From Phenylobacterium sp. SCN 70-31 (GTDB lineage: Bacteria; Pseudomonadota; Alphaproteobacteria; Caulobacterales; Caulobacteraceae), in assembly GCF_001724605.1 (NCBI RefSeq), contig NZ_MEEX01000020.1, positions 20,104 through 84,103 on the forward strand: a stretch of 64,000 bases of DNA, written 5' to 3'. Every line of letters begins with the position of its first letter. Position 1 is the first letter of the stretch. The position numbers were made by a program, and so were the translations under genes. Of the stretch, positions 52,145 to 59,706 are shown one piece after another. A model generated the notes under the pieces. It saw nothing but the letters and a program-made list of their open reading frames with translations. It ran no database searches and was not told where the DNA came from.

Positions 52145-52246
52145 AACCGCGAACGAACGCGAAGGAACGCGAACGCGCCGTTGTAGCACCACCCGCTGAC
52201 CTTCGCCCCGGACCTTTTTCGCGTTCGTTCGCGTTCGTTCGCGGTT
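52145..52246. repeat. long inverted repeat of GCGAAC/GAAC units
   Basis: Two 29-bp arms (52145-52173 and 52218-52246) are reverse complements with one mismatch and are themselves built from CGAACGAACG-type units; 44 bp separate them. It sits between the convergent cysA and efflux-pump genes, where it may end transcription from both sides or be a copy of a dispersed genomic repeat. Confidence 0.75.
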
Positions 52247-52250
52247 CCTT

Positions 52251-53720
52251 TCAGGCCGCCTTCGGCGGGGGCGGCGCGCGGCCGTTCATCTCGTCGCCGG
52301 CGTCCGCCGACAGCCGCACGAACCACAGCATCGAGATCATGGTGAAGAGGCCGCACGCCACGAATGCGGGGGCCACCACCTCGGCGGTCAGCCGCGTCTC
52401 GCCGTGCAGCGTCATCAGCAGGTGCAGCAGGCTGGCTGCCAGCCCGATCCCCACCGCCTGGACCAGTTGCTGGACCATCGCCGAGGTGGTGGCCGCCCGG
52501 CTCATCTCGGGCGGGTCGATTTCGGCGTAGGCCATGCCGTTCAGCGCGGTGAACTGGAGCGAGCGGAAGAAGCCCCCGATTCCCAGGATCGCCATGATCG
52601 CCCAGTGCGGCCATTCGGGGCGGAACAGCGCATAGGACATGAAGCTGACGCCGACGATCACGGCGTTGACCAGCAGCACCGTCCGGAACCCGAAGCGGCG
52701 CAGGATCGGCGGTGCGGCCGTCTTCATGGCCAGGGCGCCGGCTGCGGAGATGAAGGTCATGGTCCCGGCGGCGAACGCCGACAGTCCGAACGACACCTGC
52801 AGCAGCATGGCCAGCAGGAACGGATTGGCGCCGATGGCCGTGCGCATGAAGGCGCCGCCGACCGTGGCGGCGTTGAACGTGGGCTTGCGGAAGATCGAGA
52901 GGTCGACCACCGCATGCGGCGTCCGGCGCGCGTGCCAGCCGTAGGCGCCGAGGCTCAGCGCGCCCAGGGCGAGGAGGCCCGCGACCCGCCACGGCGAGAC
53001 GGCCTCGGCCCCCAGGCTCTCGAAGGCGAAGATCAGCGCCGCCAGGCCCAGGCCGGTCAGCAGGATGCCGGGGATGTCCACCGGAGTCGGGGCTTCGGCC
53101 CGCACCTCGGGGATGTAGCGGCGCACGAGGAACAGCCCGGCGGCCGCGATCGGCAGGTTCATGAAGAAGATCCAGCGCCAGTCGGCGAAGGTGACGATGG
53201 CGCCGCCGACCACCGGCCCGATCACCGGCCCCAGCAGCGCCGGCATGGTCACCACCGACAGTGCGCCGACCAGTTCGGACTTCGGCGTGCTGCGCAACAG
53301 GATCAGGCGGCCCACGGGCATCATGGTGGCGCCGGCGGCGCCCTGGATGAACCGGGCGGCGATCATCGACCAGAACCCCGGCGCGAAGCCGCACGCCATC
53401 GAGCCCACCGCGTAGAGCACGATGGAGGCCAGGAAGACGCGTCGCGCTCCGAAGCGATCGGCCAGCCAGGCCGACAGCGGCAGGAACACCGCCGCCGATA
53501 GCATGTAGACCGTGATCGCCACGTTCAGCCTGAGCGGCTCCACCCCGAATGTCCGGGCCATGGCGGGCAGGGCGTTGACGATCACCGTGGCGTTCAGGGT
53601 CTGCATCAGCAGCGCCGAGCCGATGATCGCGGGCGCCATCCATCCGCGCGTGATGCGCCCGGAGTCGCGGGGCGCGGCGGCCTCCGGGGCGGTCTGAAGC
53701 GGCTCGTCGCTCGGGCTCAC
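52251..53720 (-). CDS. DHA2-type MFS drug efflux transporter (EmrB/QacA-like)
   Basis: A 489-residue major facilitator with about 14 hydrophobic segments. Signatures are LMQTLNATVIVNALPAMARTFG in the first segment, PLSAWLADRFGARRVFL (motif A) and GPVIGPVVGGAIV (the antiporter motif C). It should export drugs or toxic organics by proton antiport. GTG start at 53720, overlapping the MarR stop as GTGA; a longer start would lie inside the MarR gene. No membrane-fusion partner gene is seen here. Confidence 0.9.
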   Translation of the reverse strand: MSPSDEPLQTAPEAAAPRDSGRITRGWMAPAIIGSALLMQTLNATVIVNALPAMARTFGVEPLRLNVAITVYMLSAAVFLPLSAWLADRFGARRVFLASIVLYAVGSMACGFAPGFWSMIAARFIQGAAGATMMPVGRLILLRSTPKSELVGALSVVTMPALLGPVIGPVVGGAIVTFADWRWIFFMNLPIAAAGLFLVRRYIPEVRAEAPTPVDIPGILLTGLGLAALIFAFESLGAEAVSPWRVAGLLALGALSLGAYGWHARRTPHAVVDLSIFRKPTFNAATVGGAFMRTAIGANPFLLAMLLQVSFGLSAFAAGTMTFISAAGALAMKTAAPPILRRFGFRTVLLVNAVIVGVSFMSYALFRPEWPHWAIMAILGIGGFFRSLQFTALNGMAYAEIDPPEMSRAATTSAMVQQLVQAVGIGLAASLLHLLMTLHGETRLTAEVVAPAFVACGLFTMISMLWFVRLSADAGDEMNGRAPPPPKAA

Positions 53721-54151
53721 AGGTCGGCCAGCCGTTCCAGGGCCGGCGCCGCTTCGGCCAGCAGATGGCGCTCCGCCGGCGTCAGTTGCGCCAGGCGCTC
53801 GACCAGCCAGTCGTTCCGCTCCCGGCGGATCTCGTCCAGCTTGCCCTGGGCGGCCGGGGTGATGGTCAGGCCGCACCGGCGTCCGTCGCTGTCGTCCCCG
53901 CGGCGGGCCAGGAGGCCGGCGGCTTCCAGCCGCTTCACGTGCAGGCTCATGGTCGGCCGGGTGATCCGCTCGGCGTCGGCCAGGGCGCTCACCCCGATGC
54001 CCGGCTGCTTGCGCACCTGGACCAGCACCAGCACGTCCTGGGCCGACAGCCCGGTGCGCTGTCCGGCCTGCCGCAGCCGGCGCGAGACATGCAGCACCGC
54101 CGGCCGGACGGCCTCGGCCAGGGCGACGATGTCGGGTGGGGTCTGCGGCAT
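53717..54151 (-). CDS. MarR-family repressor of the efflux pump
   Basis: A 144-residue winged-helix protein. The reader region is IGVSALADAERITRPTMSLHVKRLEAAGLLARRGDDSDGRRCGLTIT. It is co-translated with the efflux gene and preceded by a perfect 12-bp inverted repeat 8 bp upstream of its start, the classic layout of an autoregulated MarR-efflux operon. Confidence 0.9.
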   Translation of the reverse strand: MPQTPPDIVALAEAVRPAVLHVSRRLRQAGQRTGLSAQDVLVLVQVRKQPGIGVSALADAERITRPTMSLHVKRLEAAGLLARRGDDSDGRRCGLTITPAAQGKLDEIRRERNDWLVERLAQLTPAERHLLAEAAPALERLADL

Positions 54152-54158
54152 CCGGCGT

Positions 54159-54187
54159 CTAGATAGTTAGGTTGACTAACTATCTAG
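54159..54187. promoter_or_regulatory. MarR operator: 12-bp perfect inverted repeat
   Basis: CTAGATAGTTAG (54159-54170) and CTAACTATCTAG (54176-54187) are exact reverse complements around GTTGA. Bound repressor would block transcription of the MarR-efflux unit. Confidence 0.82.
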
Positions 54188-54272
54188 TTCGCGTGACGTC
54201 CGTACGCAAGTGTCCGTCCCAGGGAAGGCCGCCTTGTCGGCGACCTTCCGAAAGGTTCGACAAAAGCCGTTC

Positions 54273-55049
54273 TCAGAGAACGCTCAACATCTCGGCCACC
54301 AGCGGGTGGCGGACGATGTCGCGGTCGCCCAGGCGGACCACGGCGACGTTACCGATCTCCTCCAGCTTCGACGCCACGGGCGCCAGGCCCGAGATCTCGG
54401 GCAGCAGGTCGGACTGGTTCGGGTCGCCCGTGACCACCATCGTCGAATGCCAGCCCAGGCGCGTGAGCAGCATCTTGAGCTGCACGTAGGTGCAGTTCTG
54501 CGCCTCGTCGATCACCACGAAGGCGTTGTTCAGCGTGCGACCGCGCATGAAGCCCACAGGCGCGATCTCGATGGCCCCTTCGCTCATCAGCGCGCGCACG
54601 CGCTTCATCGACAGCCGGTCCGACAGCGCGTCGTAGAGCGGCCGGAGGTAGGGGGCGAGCTTCTCCTCGGCGTCTCCGGGCAGGAAGCCGATGCTCTCGC
54701 CGGCTTCCACCGCCGGGCGCGAGAGCACGATGCGGCCGACGCGCCCGCTCTCCAGCGCCTCCACCGCCTTGGCGATGGCGAGGTAGGTCTTGCCCGTGCC
54801 CGCCGGGCCGAGCGCCAGGACGAGGTTGCGCGCGTCGATGGCGTCCATCAGCGCCTGCTGGCCCTCGGATTTCGCCTTGATGGTCTTGAGATAGCCCTGA
54901 TCGCGACCCGGAACGCGGTCGTCGTTGTGATGCGCCAGCGGCGACCAGCCGCGATCGAGCGGCAGCCGGCGGATCTTGTCGTCTCCCTCGAACTGACCGG
55001 CGTCGAACGCGCCTTCGCGCAGCTGTCGCTTCAGAGCCCGCTTGCTCAT
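54273..55049 (-). CDS. phoH: PhoH-family ATPase
   Basis: A 258-residue P-loop protein of the PhoH family (RNA-linked ATPase or helicase-like domain). Walker A is GPAGTGKT (81-88), Walker B VVIDEAQN (about 173-180), and SRPAVEAGESIGFLPGD and VTGDPNQSDLL are conserved family blocks. It is shorter than the phosphate-starvation PhoH found next to ybeY and stands alone, so it may be the second, stress-related type. A good GAGGAGG site precedes the ATG. An intrinsic terminator lies about 36 bp upstream, so leader control is possible. Confidence 0.9.
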   Translation of the reverse strand: MSKRALKRQLREGAFDAGQFEGDDKIRRLPLDRGWSPLAHHNDDRVPGRDQGYLKTIKAKSEGQQALMDAIDARNLVLALGPAGTGKTYLAIAKAVEALESGRVGRIVLSRPAVEAGESIGFLPGDAEEKLAPYLRPLYDALSDRLSMKRVRALMSEGAIEIAPVGFMRGRTLNNAFVVIDEAQNCTYVQLKMLLTRLGWHSTMVVTGDPNQSDLLPEISGLAPVASKLEEIGNVAVVRLGDRDIVRHPLVAEMLSVL

Positions 55050-55085
55050 AAGGCCTCCTCAGGGGGCTGGAAAAATCGGGGCAAG

Positions 55086-55116
55086 AAAAAAGGGCGTCCC
55101 ATGTGGGAGCGCCCTT
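55086..55116 (-). terminator. minus-strand intrinsic terminator upstream of phoH
   Basis: Read on the minus strand: AAGGGCG, a one-base bulge, TCCC, loop ACAT, GGGA, CGCCCTT, then a T run. There is no T run on the plus side, so it stops minus-strand transcripts that begin upstream of phoH. Confidence 0.75.
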
Positions 55117-55318
55117 CGGATGGTGGAGGAGAACGGCGGCGACGCGGTGCGCGGCCCGGCGACCCGTGAGGCGGTCCTGCCTCGCTTGCGTGACCGGGCG
55201 ATGGGGCCCGGGGGATCGACAGACTCTGCGCCATCCAACTCCGTCCAGCGCGGGATGCGGGGCGAAAACCCCCGCGGCGGCTTACGGGAAGGCTTTCGCC
55301 CCCTCGAATCGCCCGACT
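55086..55318 (-). ncRNA. candidate structured RNA or attenuator leader of phoH
   Basis: The 335-bp gap before phoH holds a minus-strand promoter-like sequence and the terminator above, defining an RNA of about 233 nt. In it I see hairpins GCGGGG/CCCCGC (loop GTTTTCG), CCGGGC/GCCCGG (loop CCCATC) and GAGGC/GCCTC (loop AGGACC), and a single-stranded CTCCTCC that could pair with ribosome sites. I could not match it to 6S, SRP, tmRNA or RNase P RNA. It could be a free sRNA or a leader controlling phoH by termination. Confidence 0.4.
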
Positions 55319-55324
55319 AGAATG

Positions 55325-55352
55325 ATCCTAACGCCCTTTCCGAGTCGTTAAA
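55325..55352 (-). promoter_or_regulatory. candidate promoter TTTAAC-N16-TAGGAT
   Basis: On the minus strand, spacing and -10 block are acceptable for a sigma-70-type promoter; the start would fall near 55318. It is the only such match in the gap and fits the terminator at 55086. Confidence 0.4.
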
Positions 55353-55384
55353 CAGGGGCGCTTGCAAAGAAGAGGGGTCGAGAC

Positions 55385-55915
55385 TTGGCTGTCTACAACT
55401 TGGGCAATGTGACACCTGAGCTACCGAATGATGACGAATACTGGATCGCGCCGACGGCGTCCGTTATGGGGCGGGTGATTCTGAAGAAGAACGCGTCGGT
55501 CTGGTGGGGCGCCACGCTGCGCGGCGACAACGACCCCATCGTGGTGGGCGAGGGCTCCAACATCCAGGACGGCAGCGTCCTGCACACCGACACCGGCTCG
55601 CCCCTCACCATCGGGCAGGACGTGACCGTGGGCCACATGGTCATGCTTCACGGGTGTACGATCGGCGACGGCAGTCTCGTGGGCATCGGCTCGATCGTGC
55701 TGAACGGCGCAAAGATCGGAAGGAACTGCCTGATCGGCGCCGGCGCCCTGATCCCGGAGGGCAAGGAGATCCCGGACAACTCGCTGGTCATGGGCTCCCC
55801 CGGCAAGGTGGTCCGCGAACTCAGCCCCGAACAGGCGTCCCGCATCGCCTGGGGCGCGGCGCACTACGTCGAGAACTGGAAGCGCTACCGGCGGGATCTG
55901 GCCCTGACGGGTTGA
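55385..55915 (+). CDS. gamma-class carbonic anhydrase family protein
   Basis: A 176-residue left-handed beta-helix protein built of hexapeptide repeats ([42 protein letters not shown]). The histidines in VLHTD, VGHMV and MLHGC are the zinc ligands of gamma-carbonic anhydrases. Many such proteins (YrdA/PaaY-like) have weak or unknown activity; PaaY-type thioesterases are an alternative, notable given the enoyl-CoA hydratase next door. TTG start at 55385 with AGAGGGG upstream. Confidence 0.9.
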   Translation: MAVYNLGNVTPELPNDDEYWIAPTASVMGRVILKKNASVWWGATLRGDNDPIVVGEGSNIQDGSVLHTDTGSPLTIGQDVTVGHMVMLHGCTIGDGSLVGIGSIVLNGAKIGRNCLIGAGALIPEGKEIPDNSLVMGSPGKVVRELSPEQASRIAWGAAHYVENWKRYRRDLALTG

Positions 55916-55966
55916 CCTCCCCAGCGGCGCCCGCCAAGGGTCCGGCCCATAGAGGGAGAGAACGTC

Positions 55967-56749
55967 ATGGCCTACGAGTTCATCAAGGTCGACCGCGAAG
56001 GGCCGATCACCACCATCACGCTCAACCGTCCCGACGTGATGAACGCGATGCACTCGCCCGCGCACTTCGAGATGGACGAGGCGCTGAACGCCTTCGCCGC
56101 CGACCCGGACCAGTGGGTGGGGATCGTCACCGGCGCGGGCGACCGCGCCTTCTCCGCCGGCAACGACCTCAAGTATCAGGCGTCCGGCGGCGAGATGAAG
56201 AGTCCGCCGTCCGGCTTCGCGGGCCTGACCTCGCGCTTCGACCTGACCAAGCCGCTGATCGCGGCGGTGAACGGGGTGGCCATGGGCGGCGGGTTCGAGA
56301 TCGCGCTCGCCTGCGACATCATCGTGGCGTCGGACAAGGCCGTCTTCTCCCTGCCCGAGCCGCGGGTGGGCCTGGCCGCCCTGGCCGGCGGCCTGCACCG
56401 GCTGCCCCGCGCCATCGGGACCAAGCGCGCCATGGGCATGATCCTGACCGCCCGCCGGGTCTCGGCCGCCGAGGGCAAGGACCTGGGCTTCGTCCATGAG
56501 GTCACGACGCCCGAGGACCTGATGCGCGTGGCCACCGATCTCGCCAGGAGCATCTGCGAACTCGGCCCGATGTCGGTCCGCGCCTCCAAACAGGCGGTCT
56601 ACCAGGGTCTGGACGAGGCCAGTCTGGAAGCGGCGCTGAAGGGCCAGAACAAATACCCGGCCGTCGCCGCCCTCTACGCGTCCGAGGACTTCAAGGAGGG
56701 CCCGCTCGCGTTCGCCCAGAAGCGCGCGCCGCAGTGGCAAGGGCGTTAG
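55967..56749 (+). CDS. enoyl-CoA hydratase/isomerase (crotonase) family protein
   Basis: A 260-residue crotonase. The oxyanion-hole segments are AFSAGNDLK (about 64-72) and NGVAMGGGFEIALACD (about 101-116); a glutamate in SLPEPRVGL sits where hydratases have a catalytic acid. This loop pattern resembles carnitinyl-CoA dehydratase-like members. It hydrates or isomerises an acyl-CoA in the cytoplasm. It follows the carbonic-anhydrase-like gene by 51 bp and is probably in the same operon. ATG after GAGGGAGAG. Confidence 0.92.
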   Translation: MAYEFIKVDREGPITTITLNRPDVMNAMHSPAHFEMDEALNAFAADPDQWVGIVTGAGDRAFSAGNDLKYQASGGEMKSPPSGFAGLTSRFDLTKPLIAAVNGVAMGGGFEIALACDIIVASDKAVFSLPEPRVGLAALAGGLHRLPRAIGTKRAMGMILTARRVSAAEGKDLGFVHEVTTPEDLMRVATDLARSICELGPMSVRASKQAVYQGLDEASLEAALKGQNKYPAVAALYASEDFKEGPLAFAQKRAPQWQGR

Positions 56750-56846
56750 GCGTCGGGAACGACCGCCCCGGGGAGAGGGGGCTCAAGGCTTCGCTTGACT
56801 GATTGGCACAAAAAGAGAACATTCTGACATAGCTTCGGGGGAGGCC

Positions 56847-57287
56847 GTGTTGGAAAAGCTGTCGGCATACTTTTCGTTCAAGGGGCGGACGAACCGCCAA
56901 CTCTACTGGTTCACCGTCCTTTGCGCCTATGCCGCAGTCCTTGTCGGGGTTTTCGCGGTCTCGTTCATTCCGGTCGTCGGACCGATCGCAGGCGCCATCG
57001 GCTTCGTCCTCCTGATTTGGGTGGCGCTGGCGGCGGCGGTTCGCCGGTTGCACGACCGGAACAAGTCCGGCTGGTGGCTCGTCGCGATGTACCTGCCCAT
57101 CGCGGTCCTGGGTGGGCTATCCGGCGTCATGTCGAGGTCCGAACCGGAGGCTGCGGCGGCGGTGAATCTCCTCACGCTGCCGTTCTCGCTCTGGATTCTC
57201 ATCGAACTCGGCTTCCTGAGAGGAACAAGCGGCGCCAACCGCTTCGGTCCCGATCCGCTCCAGCCGCCCGCCGAGGTTTTCAGCTAA
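56847..57287 (+). CDS. DUF805 membrane protein
   Basis: A 146-residue inner-membrane protein with four hydrophobic segments. It opens with the DUF805 signature YFSFKGRTNRQLYWF and has the loop AAAVRRLHDRNKSGWW before the third segment. Function of the family is unknown. GTG start at 56847. A TTGACT / AACATT promoter-like pair with 17-bp spacing lies at 56795-56823. Confidence 0.87.
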   Translation: MLEKLSAYFSFKGRTNRQLYWFTVLCAYAAVLVGVFAVSFIPVVGPIAGAIGFVLLIWVALAAAVRRLHDRNKSGWWLVAMYLPIAVLGGLSGVMSRSEPEAAAAVNLLTLPFSLWILIELGFLRGTSGANRFGPDPLQPPAEVFS

Positions 57288-57372
57288 GGTGTGGCTCCTT
57301 CCTGGGTGAGGATGGCGCGCGCCCGCGAGGCTGGCCCGTGTCGGGAGGCGGATGCACCCTCACGCGGAAGGT

Positions 57373-57386
57373 TGACGCATGCGTCA
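57373..57386. promoter_or_regulatory. 14-bp perfect palindrome TGACGCATGCGTCA
   Basis: A fully symmetric site followed by six T, in the gap between DUF805 and the GMC oxidoreductase, 84 bp upstream of the latter. It is a likely operator; a weak terminator role is less convincing because the palindrome has no loop. Confidence 0.5.
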
Positions 57387-57470
57387 TTTTTTAGGGCGGG
57401 CCACCTTGTCTCCTCCCGCGGCCTTTGCCAGTTTGCCGCCAACTAAACAGTGATCGGGGGAGGGCGGGCC

Positions 57471-59126
57471 GTGGCGGACCGTTTCGACTACATCGTCATC
57501 GGCGCCGGCTCGGCGGGCTGCGTGCTGGCCAATCGCCTGACCGAGGACGGAACGACCAAGGTCCTGCTGCTGGAGGCCGGCGGCAAGGACAAGTCGCTGA
57601 TGGTCACGATGCCCGCGGGCGTGGGCGGACTGATCAGCAAGCAGAATCCGTTCAACTGGGGCTTCTGGACCGAGCCCGAGCCCAACCTCGACAACCGCAA
57701 GCTCTGGTGGCCGCGCGGCAAGGGCTGGGGCGGATCGTCGTCGATCAACGGCATGATCTACATCCGCGGCCACGCGCGCGACTACGACCAGTGGCGCCAG
57801 ACGGGCCTCGCCGGCTGGGGCTATGCGGACGTCCTGCCGTACTTCAAGCGCTCCGAGAGCCTGGAGGGCGGCGGCGACGCCTGGCACGGCGGGGAAGGGC
57901 CGCTGCATGTCTCCAAGGCCGCTTCACCGAATCCCATCTATCGCGCCGCCATCGAAGCCGGCGCCCAGGCCGGGTATCCGGTCACCAAGGACTTCAACGG
58001 GTATCAGCAGGAAGGCTGGGGTCCCTACCAGCTCACCATCCACAAGGGCGAGCGGTGGAGCGCGGCGCGGGCCTATCTCTACCCGGCGCTGTCGCGCCCG
58101 AACCTCACTTGCCTCACGGGCGCGCGGACCAGCCGCATCCTCATCGAGGGCGGCCGCGCGGTCGGCGTCGAGGTCGTCACCGACAAGGGCGAGCACAAGA
58201 CCTTCCACGCCGATGGCGAGGTGATCGTGTCGGCGGGGGCCGTGCAGTCGCCACAGATCCTCCAGCTTTCGGGGATCGGCGCCGGCGACGACCTGGCCCG
58301 GCATGGGATCAAGGCTGTCCACGAGCTGAAGGGCGTGGGCGAGAACCTCCAGGACCACCTGGACGTCTGCATGAACTGGGAATGCCCGCAGCCGATCACG
58401 ATCCATTCGCTGCGCAAGGGCGCCAGGACGCTGCTCATCGGCATGGACTACGTGTTTCGCCGCCAGGGGCTGGGCCGGGAGAACATGCTGGAGTCGGGCG
58501 CCTTCCTGCGCTCGCGTCCCGATCTCGACCGGCCTGACCTCCAGGTCCATACCGTGCTGGCCATGATGCAGGACCACGGCAAGGTGGCGATCAAGAAGGA
58601 CGGCTTCACCTTCCACGTCTGCCAGCTTCGCCCCGAGAGCCGCGGCCGGGTGAGCCTGCGCAGCGCCGACCCGCTGGCGGACCCTGCGATCTTCGCCAAC
58701 TACCTGTCGGCCGAGGAGGATCGCCGCGCGATGCGGCAGGGCGTGAAGATGATGCGCGAGGTGGCCGCCCAGGCGGCCCTGAAGCCCTACATCAAGGAAG
58801 AGTACTCGCCGGGCGCGGGCGTGCGGTCGGACGCCGACATCGACGCCTGGATCCGCCGCTCGGCCGAGACGATCTATCACCCGGTGGGCACCTGCCGCAT
58901 GGGCGCGGCGGGCGATCCGATGGCGGTGGTCGACGGCGACTGCCGGGTGCAGGGGCTGTCGGGCCTGCGGGTCGTGGACGCCTCGGTCATGCCGACGCTG
59001 GTGGGCGGCAACACCAACGCGCCCACGATGATGATCGCCGAGAAGATCGCCGACTCGATCCGCGGCCGCGCGTTCCTTCCGCCGGACGACGCGCCGGTCT
59101 ACGAGGACGGCCGCCAGGCCGCCTGA
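57471..59126 (+). CDS. GMC-family FAD-dependent alcohol dehydrogenase (choline-dehydrogenase-like)
   Basis: A 551-residue GMC oxidoreductase. The FAD loop is YIVIGAGSAGCVLANRL (about 6-22), followed by GKGWGGSSSINGMIYIRG (GMC signature 1) and SAGAVQSPQILQLSGIG (signature 2). The C-terminal catalytic His is in YHPVGTCRMG, and the partner in VVGG-like GGNTNAPTMMIAEK. It oxidises a primary or secondary alcohol; the substrate is unknown. GTG at 57471 is preferred because GGGGGAGGG sits at correct spacing; an earlier GTG would overlap that site. Confidence 0.92.
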   Translation: MADRFDYIVIGAGSAGCVLANRLTEDGTTKVLLLEAGGKDKSLMVTMPAGVGGLISKQNPFNWGFWTEPEPNLDNRKLWWPRGKGWGGSSSINGMIYIRGHARDYDQWRQTGLAGWGYADVLPYFKRSESLEGGGDAWHGGEGPLHVSKAASPNPIYRAAIEAGAQAGYPVTKDFNGYQQEGWGPYQLTIHKGERWSAARAYLYPALSRPNLTCLTGARTSRILIEGGRAVGVEVVTDKGEHKTFHADGEVIVSAGAVQSPQILQLSGIGAGDDLARHGIKAVHELKGVGENLQDHLDVCMNWECPQPITIHSLRKGARTLLIGMDYVFRRQGLGRENMLESGAFLRSRPDLDRPDLQVHTVLAMMQDHGKVAIKKDGFTFHVCQLRPESRGRVSLRSADPLADPAIFANYLSAEEDRRAMRQGVKMMREVAAQAALKPYIKEEYSPGAGVRSDADIDAWIRRSAETIYHPVGTCRMGAAGDPMAVVDGDCRVQGLSGLRVVDASVMPTLVGGNTNAPTMMIAEKIADSIRGRAFLPPDDAPVYEDGRQAA

Positions 59127-59268
59127 GCCGAAGGCCCGCCGTTCGCGCTTCGTGAACGGCGGGCGGGCGCCGCTCGCGAAGCTGTCGCGCGCCTTCGCGC
59201 AGAGGCGGATCCGGTCCAACGCGGTTTTGGCGACGGGTGGGGCGTCGCTTCACCAACCGGACCCGCAC

Positions 59269-59697
59269 ATGATCTTGCGTACCCTTCTGGCTGGCCTCGC
59301 CGGCCTGTGCCTGACCACGACAGCCGCCGCCGAGACCGCGGAGCTCACCGTCACCTTCAAGGGCATGACCGCGCACCAGGGCGCGATCCTGTTCGTGCTC
59401 TCCGACAGCGAGGCCTCGTACGACAACAAGGCGCCGCCGCGGGCCAGCGGCATGGCGCCGGTGCGCGGCGCGGAGGCGTCGCAGACGCTCACGGGCCTGG
59501 CGCCCGGCCGCTACGCCATCAAGGCGTTCCACGACGTCGACGGTGACGGGAAGATGGGGACGAACCCCTTCGGCATGCCCACCGAGCCCTTCGCCTTCTC
59601 CAACGACGCCCCCGCCGTGATGGGGCCGGCGCCGTGGGCGGCGGCGGCCTTCGAGGTGAAGGCCGGCCGCAACGTCCACCAGATCACCATCGACTGA
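59269..59697 (+). CDS. DUF2141 exported protein
   Basis: A 142-residue protein with a signal peptide (MILRTLLAGLAGLCLTTTAAAE). The rest is a DUF2141 beta-sandwich: ELTVTFKGMTAHQGAILFVLSD, LAPGRYAIKAFHDVDGDGKMGTNPFGMPTEPFAFSN. The family is periplasmic, of unknown function, and often sits beside carotenoid-cleaving or redox enzymes. It ends 9 bp before the carotenoid oxygenase start, so the two are an operon. The longer in-frame start at 59152 would bury the signal peptide. Confidence 0.88.
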   Translation: MILRTLLAGLAGLCLTTTAAAETAELTVTFKGMTAHQGAILFVLSDSEASYDNKAPPRASGMAPVRGAEASQTLTGLAPGRYAIKAFHDVDGDGKMGTNPFGMPTEPFAFSNDAPAVMGPAPWAAAAFEVKAGRNVHQITID

Positions 59698-59706
59698 GGC
59701 CGCGCC

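Noticed and set aside
55210..55320. Possible tmRNA or 6S RNA upstream of phoH
   Set aside because: No tag-peptide reading frame with the usual alphaproteobacterial residues, no tRNA-like end, and no closing stem joining both ends as in 6S RNA.
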